A DNA stretch of 64,000 bases from Maratus speciosus (GCA_963932465.1 OZ010786.1:533885073-533949072), one strand, 5' to 3'. Positions 10,913-22,722 are shown, counted from the first letter of the stretch. A program made the numbers and translations. The notes: generated by a model from the sequence alone, not told the origin.

Positions 10913-11544
10913 TCTTTTTCACTATGTTAGCCTTTGTACCTTTTAAGCAATTAATTTAAAATTTGATTTTCATTCGAAATATTGTATGCAAGCCGAATGT
11001 TTCTCTCTGGAAAAATTTCCAAGTTTTAATACTGTGATGGTTCTTGTCATAAGCACTGTGATGCATTTTAAAATGCACAATTTTGAAATAAAGTTTTGTT
11101 TGAAATGTAAAATCTTATATTTTTACCATACTTTTTAGCAAAATATCGCTATTTTGGAGTTCTATTCTTCTAAAATATTTTAAATTTTTCCACTTAAAAA
11201 ACAATGCTTATCAACTGACATCTTTTTTTTATTAAATTCCAAGCTTTATCTTGAGTACAAGCTCGATATTAAGAATGTGTAAGATTTTAATGTGTTATGA
11301 TTAGTCATTGCTTTATTAAATACGACATTATAAGCCATATTTATTTAAATTTTTTATTCCCGTGTATATTGTATTTTGTGAATATGACCTAAATAGATTT
11401 TGTATGTTTTATAGGAAAAGACTGATCTGCGAAAAAGAAAAAAAAAAACAAGTAAGAAAAATCATGCGTTAAGCATAGATTATAAAACACTTTCCAACGC
11501 TTCCTGAATGCTTTAACAAGACATCGTAATTTAGGGAAATAACG

Positions 11545-12755
11545 TAAATAAGATAACTAAGTAAACATTTTAGAAAACGCATAAAACATTTGAAAAACTG
11601 ATTTCAGCAGTTACCGTCTTTAGCCAAATATGTTTCCTAATTCTTTTGAACAGTCCTGTATTTGATCTGTAGGTTGATATATATACTATATAATGGGGAA
11701 ATTTAGTTTAGCAATTGAAACATAACAGGTTGAAATTCTCTTTCAGCAATTTATACTAATAAATGGAAAGATACTTAAATACTTTTGTACAATCCTGTAG
11801 TTTACCTAGAACCTTTATTACACGCCACTATTTAGTTAAAATTTAATTCAAACTAAGACACTTTTAAAACTGCTGAAATCACATTTCCAGAAATTATGAT
11901 TTACAGACGGCCATGTATCCAATTTTTTACGTGACCCCGTATATCATTTTATCTATATTCTACAAACATTTCTTAGCAAGTTAAATGCATTTCAGCGTAA
12001 AAGAGAACAACTCATTTAAAAACCACCTTTAAACAATTTGCGCCCATACGCAGTAACCCTTACGAGTACATTTTGTAGCCCTGTATACGAATTGTAGCAT
12101 TTATATACACCATATACTGTGCATAAATATAGTGAATCATAAAAGAGCATATCATAATTAAAAATGCATTCCCAGCAATCATCGCTAATGAACAGTACTT
12201 CGGATACAATATAGTATTGAAATATTTTGTATGTCCCTGTAAATGCTATATGCACTTCGTATTATACATGAAATAATTTATAGTATGTAAACATCAGCGA
12301 CGTATATAAATTTCATTATATATGAAATAGATTAACATAATTAAAGTACGCCATAAACAATTCCCTCCACCCCTATATCATTATGTATTGGAATTCCTTT
12401 TTTAGCCCTGTAAATGAACAATAACTATTCTATGCATCGCATATTCAGCAGAATGCATATTTAAATACGCTTCATAAATGCATATCAATTTTATTCTGTT
12501 TGAAAGCGTGTAAAATCATTAAAAATCCTTTGAAACGATTTTTTTCCATAGGCCGTAATGTAACGGAATACTTTTGACTGTCCCTGTAAATGAACTAAAC
12601 ATGCTACAAACTTCATTAGAAATAAGGAACGTGTTATGGTAAACGCCTTGTATCTAAATGTTTCAGGGAAATCCGAGTTTAGTTACGAGAGTTAGAGCGC
12701 GGACAGACAGCCATACAGAAAAACGGACAGGCAAACCGAAGTTAAACACTGTTAA
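11545..12755 (+). repeat. Degenerate satellite, ~140-175-bp period
   Basis: A marker of the type CTTTTGwACAGTCCTGTA recurs near 11645, 11785, 12070, 12230, 12403 and 12575 with a weaker one near 11930, giving roughly 140-175 bases between units. A second marker, TTTCAGCA, recurs between them. The array ends at a motif with GACAGACAG and GGCAAACCGAA (12700-12745). The same array with the same terminal motif occurs inverted at 29880-30420. The small open frame at 12016-12255 (minus) is incidental. Confidence 0.6.
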
Positions 12756-12803
12756 TCTGCTTAAAAAAATATTCACTCCTATATTATGTAAATAAATATG
12801 AAC

Positions 12804-12804
<1 letters not shown>

Positions 12805-12838
<34 letters not shown>
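12805..12838. repeat. (TA)n microsatellite
   Basis: An uninterrupted alternating TA run. The 1.25 kb that follows (to about 14100) is AT-rich and shows no recognisable feature. Confidence 0.9.
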
Positions 12839-14134
12839 TAAAGTAGTTTAATTTATAAACTTCCTATTAGACACGAAAAACTTTTTATTTCAATGTTTAA
12901 ATACCATATTTTACTTTTAGTGCCAATAATTACGTATATCATAAACTTAGAAAATAATTTTATAATAGACGAAAATTTAATAACCGCTTCAGAATGTCCA
13001 TAATTAAATGTTAGATTAAAATCACAAACAAAAAAAAATGCTTATATACAATTTAAAAAAATAAATATACCAATTTGAAAAACACTAAAAATAATAATTA
13101 GTATTTATAATTGTACTATTAAACAACAATAAATTACAATAGATGAATTAAATGTATTATTAGATTTAACAATATCTCAAAAATCTTTGCATATGTTATA
13201 AGAAATTTCTATTATTTTATAATTTTGGCAAATGCTAAATCTGAAAACCATTGGTATGAAGATTTATGATTTTAAATAATAATTTAAAATATTATTAGCA
13301 CTAAAAGAAAAATCTTTGAAAAGTTTCACTAGTGTAATACGTAAAAATACATTTTCCCAATATAATGCTAATTTCTGATCTGAAATAGTTTCGTAATATC
13401 ATAACAATCGAAAATCATATTTAACTCCAAAATAATAATGTCTATAACTACTGTAAGTGTTAGTAATTAGGAAACACAAAACAGTAAGAAGTCGAAAAAA
13501 ATTCCAAATCATTGTCTCAACATATTTTCAATCTCAAGTAACAGCAAATTAATCTTTAAATTAATTCCACTCTGAATGCAGTTATGAATCAGTCTCTGCG
13601 CAGCTGGTTTTTTTTTCTTTTCTTTTTAAGTGATCGCAGATTAAGATATTTTTCAACGCAGCATCGAATAGGAAAATGTTTCTGAAAACAATTGCAGAAC
13701 AGTCCCTTACTAATATAACATAAAACTATTTAAGTCATCATAATATACAAAACAGGGATAAAACATTTAAATTAAATAAGACTTACATTTACGTCCCATT
13801 TATAATATCCGTGTATTTGTAATATTTTAAAATGGCGGGCTTCTTTCTCTTATTTTATAAAAAAGTGTTGTAGACTTCGTGATGTTCTAAACAGAGTAAA
13901 CTTCCGGCATCTTCTCTTCTGTGCGCAGACGATTTTGATTTTCAGCAGATGTTATTTTTTATCGTTATTTGTTTTTGAATACAAAAGATTTCGAACTCAG
14001 ATGCGCAATAATTTTATGAGACTGTCTTTAATTAAAATTTTCTTTTTGGAGAATTTTCCAATGTATTTTATCTTTTCTTTTAATCGGTTCCAAACAATTT
14101 AAGTTACAATGGATTGTAAAGGTTCTTTTTTGTA

Positions 14135-14175
14135 AATAATAATAATAATAATGATAATAATAATAATAATAATTA
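14135..14175. repeat. (AAT)n microsatellite
   Basis: About 13 AAT/ATA units with a single ATG interruption. Confidence 0.9.
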
Positions 14176-14298
14176 GAGTTTATTAGATAAAACTTTGTTT
14201 AAATTTTTAAAATGAGTAAATATCAATTTAATGGTAATACTGAACCCCCACCCCCCTTTTCTTAAAGTAAAATTTGTTTCACACGTAATAAACACAAA

Positions 14299-14688
14299 AT
14301 ATCGCTCACCCGCAAGAAAAGTGACACATCTCGACAAAAGTAAATTTCACAGGAGAGGCAAAAGAAGATTCGCATGTTTTTACTGTGACATGAAATTATA
14401 GCACTTAGCTTTGCATACAAGAATTAAAAAGTGCATAAAAGCGTAAAGCACATAAGAATGAAAACTTAGGATGTGGTTTGGAGGATTGGATAATTTTACC
14501 TCATTACATAATATACCCCTCTTCGTTGGTTACAAATGGACATATAGCATAATAACGTGATTTTTCATGTAGCTAAACTTGTGAAACTGTTTGTGTAGCA
14601 AGACGCACCTATGACAAATCTTTGAGTGGAATAAAACGCAAAATGAATTTCTGTGAGATGTGTCACTTTTCTTGCGGGTGAGCGATAT
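14299..14688. mobile_element. 390-bp MITE with 34-bp perfect inverted ends
   Basis: The ends ATATCGCTCACCCGCAAG... (14299-14332) and ...CTTGCGGGTGAGCGATAT (14655-14688) are exact inverse copies over 34 bases and diverge inside. The perfect ends in otherwise unconstrained DNA suggest fairly recent transposition. No coding sequence, and no clear target duplication, so the superfamily is not assigned. Confidence 0.75.
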
Positions 14689-15115
14689 GTTCTTAATAAA
14701 TAAAAAAGGATTATCGAGGATAAAATAAAAGAATTCTTTCATAGAATCTTTTCATATTAATTTTCTGTAAAATAAAACAATTTGTAAAATAACTTTTTTT
14801 TTAAAGTCATATCTGTAAAATACAAATTTGAAATACGAATAATTAATTATTATCATGCGTTTTGCATAAATTTTGTATATTATTTTTATTTTCGGAAAAT
14901 GTTAATTTATTTGAAATGTCTGAAAGAAGTAGAATTTTTTCAAAAATAGTTACTTAAAACAGTTAAATAGTTGTCAGGAAAAAAACTCTCTTAAGAAAAA
15001 AACTCCGACTAAACTCTGAAGACTCTTTCTACGTGCTCATTAAAAGCTGCAGACTTAACTGTAATAGAAAATTTTTAGTTTGAAACCACAGAAGTGTTTC
15101 GAATAGCACTGGTTG

Positions 15116-15117
<2 letters not shown>

Positions 15118-15157
<40 letters not shown>
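15118..15157. repeat. Poly(A) tract, 40 bases
   Basis: An uninterrupted run of 40 A. No retroelement body with boxes or target duplication could be recognised upstream of it. Confidence 0.9.
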
Positions 15158-15159
<2 letters not shown>

Positions 15160-15599
15160 GTTTCTTCTCTGCAAACTAAATACTGTACAGATTTAATACT
15201 CCTAATTCTAAATATGTTATCCAAATTGCTTTAATGCTTGTATCGTGCACTTTATATATTATGTCCCCCCTTCCCCCTTCGTGACAGAATTTACCATTTG
15301 CTATCCACTAATATATTTTTATTCCTCATGCCGCTGTAACTCGGGACTGTTTAAAATATTTCTCTTCATTTTCAAAGATTTTAAAAGTTCATATTTTTTT
15401 CACACTGTGACTTACAATATGGTGGTTTTTTTTTTTTTTTGGTTTTTTTTTGTCACATATATGACGTGATGTACGTTACATGCAATGACATATCAATGAC
15501 GTGTCAATTTTTTTTTAATTGATAGACAAATATAATTTTACAGTAAATAACATGTTTTGAAGAACTTTTGTATTTTTTTAAAGTTTTCTAAGAAGTTCA

Positions 15600-15716
15600 C
15601 ATCTCAGTCACAACGTGACATCACTGAGTGGTGGCATTTTGGTCACAGATGTGACGTGACCACAGTGACTTACAGTGACGTCACAATGACGTCACCGTGA
15701 CCATGCATGCTATGAG

Positions 15717-15721
<5 letters not shown>
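15600..15721 (-). repeat. TGACGTCA-rich inverted terminus
   Basis: GTGACGTGACC, CAGTGACGTCACAATG and ACGTCACCGTGACC run up to GCATGCTATGAGGG at the edge of a (TA)n tract. Read in reverse this mirrors the terminus at 9913-9990. See the candidate element at 9913-15721. Confidence 0.6.
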
Positions 15722-15755
<34 letters not shown>

Positions 15756-15775
15756 GTATATACATATATACATAT
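15720..15775. repeat. (TA)n microsatellite
   Basis: TA repeats with CATATG interruptions, flanking the right TGACGTCA-rich end. The 840 bases that follow (to 16612) are AT-rich with no recognisable feature. Confidence 0.85.
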
Positions 15776-16612
15776 TCTTTTCAAGATGGCGAAATGTAAA
15801 AAGTAAATTTATTTGTATTTTTTTTCTATCAAGGATTCAAATAAATAAGTCGTTATCTTAGCTTGTAGACTTTTTTGAAATACGTATCGTTTTAAATTGT
15901 GAAATTATATGTTAAAGCCTATTATTTATGCATTGTTGTAACGTACAAATTATGGGGTGCTAGGCACGAATAGGTATATATTTTTATTATCCCTTTATGG
16001 GACACTTATTTATGTTAAGTCCTTTTCAAGATGATTATAAACTAAATTGTAATTAAGCCTCAAATACGATTATTCTTAGTTTAATAATACTAATACTTAT
16101 AATTTTATTAATCTTTGTAAATAAATACTAAAAATATTTTTTTAGTAGTTGATAAAAATAACAATTATAATATATAATATACAATTTAAAGATGTATTTT
16201 ACACAAATCCAGACAAAACATTTTACTATGCATATTATATTATCATAAATATTATGTATATTCCCATACTTAGTGCGGTTACATTTTATTAGAAAAAAAA
16301 ACGCAAATATTTTTAAGCCTTTTCTTTTCGTATTTATCATTTTTAGTATTTTTTCAGCTCATTTTGCAACATTTTAAAGTGATTTTACCAACAAGTTTGA
16401 GATAACAAATATTCAGTCATAAATGGATTAATATTTAACATCATTGAGTCCGCAATTCAATTAATTCTGTTATTACCTAATAATCTGCTGTTATTTACTT
16501 ATCCAGTATTACTGTTTATTAAATTTCTGTGTATATTTACAAGCATATGAACAAGTGTCACATTAAACACTTTTTCATATAATGGTATCATACTGCTTAT
16601 TCTTGTATTTTT

Positions 16613-18765
16613 AGGTAGCTTTCATTACAAAAAGCTACCTATTGCTGCAGCCGTTCGGAGGAAAGCGATTTCAAAAAATTTTGGTATATTTTCATCGATC
16701 ATGACCCCCAGACCCCGAAACCACCCTCCGTTCAAAAGTTGATATATATATATATCTGATCTTTGTCACACTGTAACTCTCGTATTTATGAACCAATTTG
16801 GATGAAACTCGGTGTGTACATAGTACATAAAAATGTCTCGACCAAGTTCGTTGGCCAGCTTCATCCGCCATCTTGTTTCAAAATGGCGGAGATTTAAAAT
16901 TTGAAAAACAAATTAAAATTTGAAATGTGGTACCAAAAAATTTAAAATTTAAAATTATTTTTTTCTTATGTGTTTGACCTTGATACAAAGATTCCGGAGC
17001 ATTTTTTGTTTTGTCTATATCTTAAAAAATGGCTGAGTTATAGCACTTTGAATTTCTAGCTTGGCTGACATTTTGAAACGACCTGATTTTTGTCACACGG
17101 TAACAGGCGTATTTATGAACCGATTTGGATGAAACTCAGTCTGTACATAGTATATACAAATGTCTCGACCGAGTTCGTTGGCCAGCTTCATCCACCATCT
17201 TGCTTCAAAATGGCGGCCATTTAATTTTTTTTTAAAAATTTAAAATTTGAAAGGTGGTACCAAAAAATTTAAAATTGAAAAATATTTTATTCTTATGTAT
17301 TTGACCTTGATACAAAGATTCCGGAGCAGTTTCTGTTTTGGCTATATCTTAAAATATGGCTGAGTTATAGCACTTTGAATTTCTAGCGGGGCTGACATTT
17401 TGAAACGACCTGATTTTTGTCACGCGATAACAGACGTATTTAAGAACCGATTTGGATGCACATTGGTGTATACATAATACGTACCAATTTCTCGACCGAG
17501 TTCGTTCGCCAGCTTCATCCGCCATCTTGTTTCAAAATGGCGGCCATTTAATTTTTTTTTAATTTAAAATTTAAAATGAGGTACCAAAAAAAATTGGAAA
17601 ATCAAAAAGATTTTTTTGTATGTGTATGACCTTAATACAAAGACTCCGGAACAGCTTTTGTTTCTTCTATATCTAAAAAAATGGCTGATTTATAGCATTT
17701 TGAATTTCTATTGTGGCTGACATTTTGAAACAACCTGATTTTTGTCACGCGATAACAGGCGTATTTATGAACCGATTTGGATGTAACTTGGTGTGTACAT
17801 AGTACATACCAATGTCTCGACCGAGTTTGTTGGTCAGCTTCATTCGCCATCTTGTTTCAAAAGGGCTGCCATTAAAAAAAAATAAATTTTAAATTTAAAA
17901 TGAGTTATCAAAAAATTGAAAAATGAAAAATATTTTTTTTATGTGTTTGACCTTGATACAAAGATTCCGGAGCAGTTTTTGTTTCGTATATATCTTTAAA
18001 AATGGTTGAATTATAGCACTTTGAATTGCTAGCATGGCTGACATTTTGAAACGATCTGATATTTGTCACGTGATAGCACGCGTATTTATTAACCTATTTC
18101 GATGTAAGAAGGCATGTGGATAGTATATCAAAATGTCTCGACCAAGTTCGCTGGCCAGCTTCATCAGCCACCTTGTTTCAAAATGAAGGCCATTAAATTA
18201 AATAAAAAATTATATTTAAAGTGAGGTGCAAAAAATTAGAAATTGGAAAAGGTTTCTTTCTTAATTATTTGACCATGATGTAAGGATTCCGGAGCATTTT
18301 TTGTTTTCTCTATATCTTAGAAAATAGCTCAGATATGGCAGTTTGAATTCCTAATGTGGGTGACATTTTGAAAAATATGATTTTTTGCCTGCGACAGAAC
18401 TTGTATATATCAACCGATTCCGATGTGAGTGAGCATGTGCACAGGAATTACTAAGGTCTCGACCAAGTTCATTCGTTAGCCTCATCCACCACGTTGTCTT
18501 AAAATGGCAGGCACTTCAAGATATCGCCGAATTTGGTAACCAAATATAAGTTACTTTAAATAAAAGCAGCTTGGATAAATCTGACTAATTTCGCGAAATT
18601 CTCATTCATAATGATTTAGTATTGATAAAGATTAGGATTAAATCTCCTATACTTGGTTTCCACTAAATTGAGCTTCGTGTGTTTGAATAATATAAGCTTG
18701 CTTTTTAAAAATAAGGAATATGAAAGCTACCGCTTCCTCCCGGCACTGGCCGGAAGGACTTTTTT
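16613..18765 (+). mobile_element. Helentron-like non-autonomous element, copy 2
   Basis: It has the same ends as copy 1: AGGTAGCTTTC with inner fold-back, and GAAAGCTACCGCTTCC with the CCGGCACTGGCCGG hairpin and T run. The left hairpin loop differs (CATTACAA) and the 3' repeat has CCG for CCT, so this copy is the most diverged of the four. After a (TA)n tract at about 16741-16756 it has six monomers, with inverted-site positions near 16866, 17192, 17518, 17845, 18165 and 18488. The AAAAGGG...GCCATT variant is again third from the end. It has no coding capacity. Confidence 0.75.
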
Positions 18766-19897
18766 AGAATGAAAAGTACGAAGAACTGTGTTCATGAACC
18801 CCTCTGTTCACTTTGATTTCATGTTCTCAATTTCCAGTAATTGTGTTATTTTCTCGAATCGGGTATATGTATAGATATGTTTTCTTTTGTATTTATATTA
18901 GGTTAAATTGTACTTGCTCATGTGCAGGTGATATTTTTCTTTCCTTAAAATGAAACAACAGCATCTGTTGTACGTGATTGTTTAACAAATATATTTTTAC
19001 GAGCAACTTAAAGCTCCCTTACTAGAATTAAATCATATTTAGAAGCTAACATTTGTATAATTTTCGGTTTGAATTTACGTTTTCGTGATCAATCAATTGT
19101 ATTTAAGAGACATCCAAATAAATACTCATATACTTCAAAAGAAAAATCCTAGAAAAATCATCCGAACCCTATTTTTATATATATATAAAAAATAAACAAA
19201 TACTGTACCATTTTCTCCCCTTACAGTTACTATGATATGGTTAAATGAAAACGGGAAAAAAAAGGAAAACCATGGAAACGTTTCTAAAAAAGGAGAATGT
19301 TATTTTTTATACTTCTCGACTGATATGAAAAATTTCCCAATAAGGTTAACAATCAATTTCCAAATTCTAATAAATGTATTGGCATATTTTCAAAACGATT
19401 TGATATATTTCAGAATGTCATATTGAAAATTTAGCATATATAAATTTACGTTTAACTATTCAAATGTAGGTACATATTCTTTTGAGTGAATACTGAAACT
19501 TTAAAAGCGTCTGAAATGACATGGGAAAATATTATGAAACTAAAACAAATATTCTAAGTTTTTTAATGAATAAATCAGATTTAGTAAAAAACCTTACAGT
19601 TATATGCGGGTACCTCACTAACACACGTTTGTATTTACAAAATACTGAGATTCTTTAACTGCAGTTATCGCTTGTCGGACAAACTAACAAACACACAGAA
19701 ACGAAAACGTTTTTGCGTCTCAACGCTAAGACTCAATGACGTTTCCGAAAAATTTTAAAATATTAAAAAATAATTTCAACATTTCAACTGTGGAAAAGAG
19801 AAATTCAAAATATTAGCTATTCAAAAAAAAAAAATAAATAAAAAAAAAAAATAAATAAATAAAACATTGACAGCAAACAAGACTATTGTATGGATGA

Positions 19898-19931
<34 letters not shown>

Positions 19932-20147
19932 GGATTTGGGGTTCAATCCTGGCTGCGGGATATTAATTTAAATCTGGATCACAAAACCATAAAAAAAAGA
20001 CATTTTAGAAATATGCATTTTTTAAATAATAAATAATCATTATTTCAATTATCTACGATTTCAACCGGTAGAAAACTACCTGCAAATAGGTACTTTTGGG
20101 TGGTTTATAGCATCTTCAGAACCCGGGAATTGCGAAATTAATATAAA
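18766..20147. other. AT-rich DNA with A-rich and (TA)n tracts
   Basis: There is no gene. An A-rich tract with AAATAAAT repeats lies at about 19823-19863 and a (TA)n run at about 19903-19929. Just after it, GGGGTTCAATCCTGG (about 19934) looks like a T-arm/B-box but has no matching acceptor or D arm, so no tRNA is called. Confidence 0.5.
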
Positions 20148-21498
20148 TAAACGGTCAAGTGCAAGAATTACTCGCGCTCGTAGGGTTCCGTACACTAAGT
20201 ATATGAAGTTTGAATTGTATTATTAAAACAATCGTTTTTAAAGAAAAATAATACTTCGTAAAAACTATACAACGTATGGTTTTGTATAGCTGTATATATA
20301 CTAGAAAAGTATGAATGGGTATACCGCAAATGTTCAAACAGATATGAAGCCTAAATAATATCAAATATTACTATTCTGTATAAATCTTATTTAAATCTTT
20401 TCCAAATCTGTTCATGATGAATTTAATTTGGCACTGACAAGAAAAGTAGTTCATATTTAAACTTCATTTGGCATTTCATAAAACTAAATTCAGTGTCGTA
20501 ATAATCTTTTCTTTTTGCAGTGTATCTAAAACAAAACCCTTGTTCAGAGTTTAAACTTGGCATTTTTCTAAGCTTCGAAAGGAGGTAGCAAATTAGCAAC
20601 GCTGCTTTTGTCTGTGCCGCGTTTTCCATACAGGTTTTTATTTAACCTTTAGAGACACAGCAGGTGTATTGAGAGAGCCACTCAATGCAAACTAGTCGCG
20701 AATCCCATAGTATTTATGTGATTAATTCTCATTAAATTAATCTGTTTTTTCACAATTTGACGTTTATTGCTTTTATACTGCTACTGGGCATTGCATTACA
20801 CAAATATATCCTTAAAATTTGTTATCTAGGCTTTAAAAGTGATGGAGCATAGAATACGCCATCCCCGTCATTATGATCGTCCGTGTCTTTAACGGTTAAT
20901 ATCGCGGCTAATTACCGACGATTTTTTATGAAATTCATGATCAACAATGCTTTTATACTTCTGCTACTATATGTACCTCTACCGCTGTTCAACAACCGCT
21001 GTGCCCGTAAATCGATATTTGCGTGTAACGGAAAAATGTGATTTTCTCAAAAACCAAGTGACCTATAATTTTCCTGCAAGGTTTAAACTAACGTCTACTA
21101 TCTCTAATTTTTTCAGAATTTTAGTTTCAGTAGATTCGGAATTAGATGGGGGAGAACATATTTTTGCACTACGTTTTCGACCATAACTTTGAAAATATAA
21201 TACCGAAAATTAAAAGAAATATATTTTTGAGTTCAGCGTTAGGGGAGCTTTCACACGATATACAAAGAAAAGATTTATTTTTTCAAGTAACTTAATTAAC
21301 CCCTATACATTCTTCCTAAATATGATTATGAATATTTATTAATCTGTAAATATGTGGGTCAATAGTCTTTATTATTTCCACCAATTTGAACTTTCCACGT
21401 TCCATAGTTTACGAGTAAACTGGCTGTGGAAGACAGACAGACAAACACAGGGGTGATCTTATAATGGTTCCGTTTTTACTTTTTAAGTACGGAACCCT
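20148..21498 (-). mobile_element. Second Helentron-like family (AGGGTTCCGTA type)
   Basis: On the minus strand it starts after TT with AGGGTTCCGTACTTAAAAAG, folds back on ACGGAACC within 35 bases, and continues with a GTTTGTCTGTCTGTCTTCC run. Near the other end the inverted TACGGAACCCT is followed by a hairpin-like GCGCGAGTAATTCTTGCAC and TTGACCGTTTATT. The layout is the same as in the AGGTAGC family: subterminal inverted repeat, near-5' fold-back, 3' hairpin and T-rich end. From memory, very similar repeats with an end like CACTTGGCCGG plus T run are abundant in Lepidoptera; this was not checked here. The interior open frames (20155-21186) are not conserved domains. Confidence 0.6.
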
Positions 21499-21766
21499 AA
21501 TAAACAACGGAATATGTAAAGAACTTTAGATTTATTTATTTATTTATTTACCTTGAAATAGTAAATATGCATAATTTTATAATATATGTACCATCGATAT
21601 CACAATAAAATCTTAAAAACGGACTCTTTTTAAGTAATCACGCTCAAAAAAACCCAGAAAAAACTGTACACTTACTACTTTTGCGCTTGCAGTTTGGATT
21701 CTCCCCAGTCATGCCTGGGAGCGATTAAAATAGATGTTCCTTCATTACTATTCGATGAGACTTTTT

Positions 21767-22722
21767 ACCCGACTGCCAAGAAATGTTATGCGTTTCACGC
21801 GTATCTATGTATGTGGATTTCTTTATAAACTCGAAACATCCCAATGGCTGAAGGGATTTTAACGAATGAGGTTTCTATCAATTCGTCTTAAGAATCCGAT
21901 GGTTATAGGATAGGTTTTGTTATTATAGATTCAAAATGGCGGTCGTAAAATACAAAGTGGCGGTAGAGACGAAAAAACATTTTTACGCACCCTATTGAGT
22001 GGCATATCATTGGGTAGGTCGTTCAAAATGAAGACGATGTTTCATTGACTATTTTACAGTAAGAAGCTCCGTTTAAATATTACATAACCTGGAAGTTGTG
22101 TAGGTAGGATATCTAATTTTACTTCAACTCTAACCTTCATAGACATCTATAGGTCTCATCAAAACAGTGTTTATAGATAAGAACTACACTGTAAAAAAAA
22201 AAAAAAAAAAAAAAAACCTGTAAATTTACCAGAACAAACCCGATCACAGTGAATGTGCTGTATCTTTCTTTGGTTTCTTAACTATATTAACATGGAAAAT
22301 ACAGTAGTTGCGTAAAATTAACAGCACAATGTGCTGGCAATTTGGATGCATTTTTACAGCACAAACTGCTGGCGTCCAAATTGCCAACACATTGTGCTGT
22401 TAATTTTACGCAACTACTGTATTTTTACTGTATTTTTCATGTTAATATAGTCAGGAAGCCAAAGAAAGATACAGCACATTGATTGTGATCGAGTTTGTGC
22501 GCGAGATGAACAGAACCTTGTACTGTAAAAATGTCGTTTATATTTTTATTTTTATTTATTTTATTTTATTTTATTATTTTTTTTTACAGTGTAACAATTA
22601 AACACAACTTAAATGTCACCAATACAAGTAAATAAAAAATAGGTAAGTAATATAAAAAAAAAAAAAAAACAGTTTCACATTGATGAGAAATAGATAATTA
22701 GTTCGCTTTTACGCAGTCGGGT
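21767..22722 (+). mobile_element. ACCCGACTGC-ended element with nested MITE
   Basis: ACCCGACTGC follows a T run at 21767, and GCAGTCGGGT closes at 22722, followed by ATTTT. After the left end the text GTTATGCGTTTCACGCGTAT and ATGTATGTGG resembles common arthropod repeats, from memory. Short inverted ends with T-rich flanks suggest another rolling-circle-like family, but no 3' hairpin was defined, so the class is uncertain. It is interrupted by the palindromic MITE at 22187-22591. Without that insert it would be about 550 bases. Confidence 0.5.
22187..22591. mobile_element. Palindromic MITE with CACTGTAAAA ends
   Basis: The ends are CACTGTAAAAAAAA and TTTTTTTTACAGTG with TA on each side (22185-22186, 22592-22593). 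The interior is itself a long imperfect palindrome, with GTGCTGTATCTTTCTTTGG against CCAAAGAAAGATACAGCAC and TTGCGTAAAATTAACAGCAC against its inverse, around a loop near 22358-22372. A homopolymer expansion next to each end is asymmetrical. No gene. Confidence 0.75.

Larger units (their letters stand above)
10250..11030. repeat. Fold-back carrying two inverted tRNA-like sequences, copy 1
   Basis: Two arms of about 360 bases (10250-10612 and 10620-10985, with similarity spilling to about 11030) are inverted copies, including CGATACCCAGCCTGG, CGAACCCGGGCCATCAG and AAATTTCCA motifs. Each arm carries one 71-base tRNA-like sequence pointing away from its partner's strand (10318-10388 minus, 10842-10912 plus). 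The same architecture with related flanks recurs at 25075-25445. No transposase or long target duplication is seen. It may be a tRNA-derived SINE that became an inverted dimer. Confidence 0.75.
9913..15721. mobile_element. Candidate large element bounded by inverted TGACGTCA-rich ends
   Basis: The left end reads GGCATGGTGACGTCACGG, then GACGTCGTTGTGAAGTCAC. The right end, read in reverse complement, gives GCATGGTCACGGTGACGTCA and then TTGTGACGTCACTG. Both lie immediately inside (TA)n tracts. The match is imperfect but extends through several repeats, so these look like two inverted termini of one 5.8-kb unit or two solo ends facing each other. The interior has no transposase, only other repeats. 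No target duplication can be called inside the (TA)n tracts. Confidence 0.4.

Noticed and set aside
15118..15157. Poly(A) tract as the tail of a retroposed gene
   Set aside because: No coding remnant or target duplication found upstream.
16920..18200. Open frames within the Helentron-like arrays (for example 17632-17850, 32991-33236, 49549-49731, 50410-50751)
   Set aside because: They fall in different frames and positions within the same monomers and change between copies, so they are chance frames in a repeat.
19930..19960. B-box-like GGGTTCAATCC next to (TA)n
   Set aside because: No acceptor stem, D arm or anticodon arm could be paired around it.
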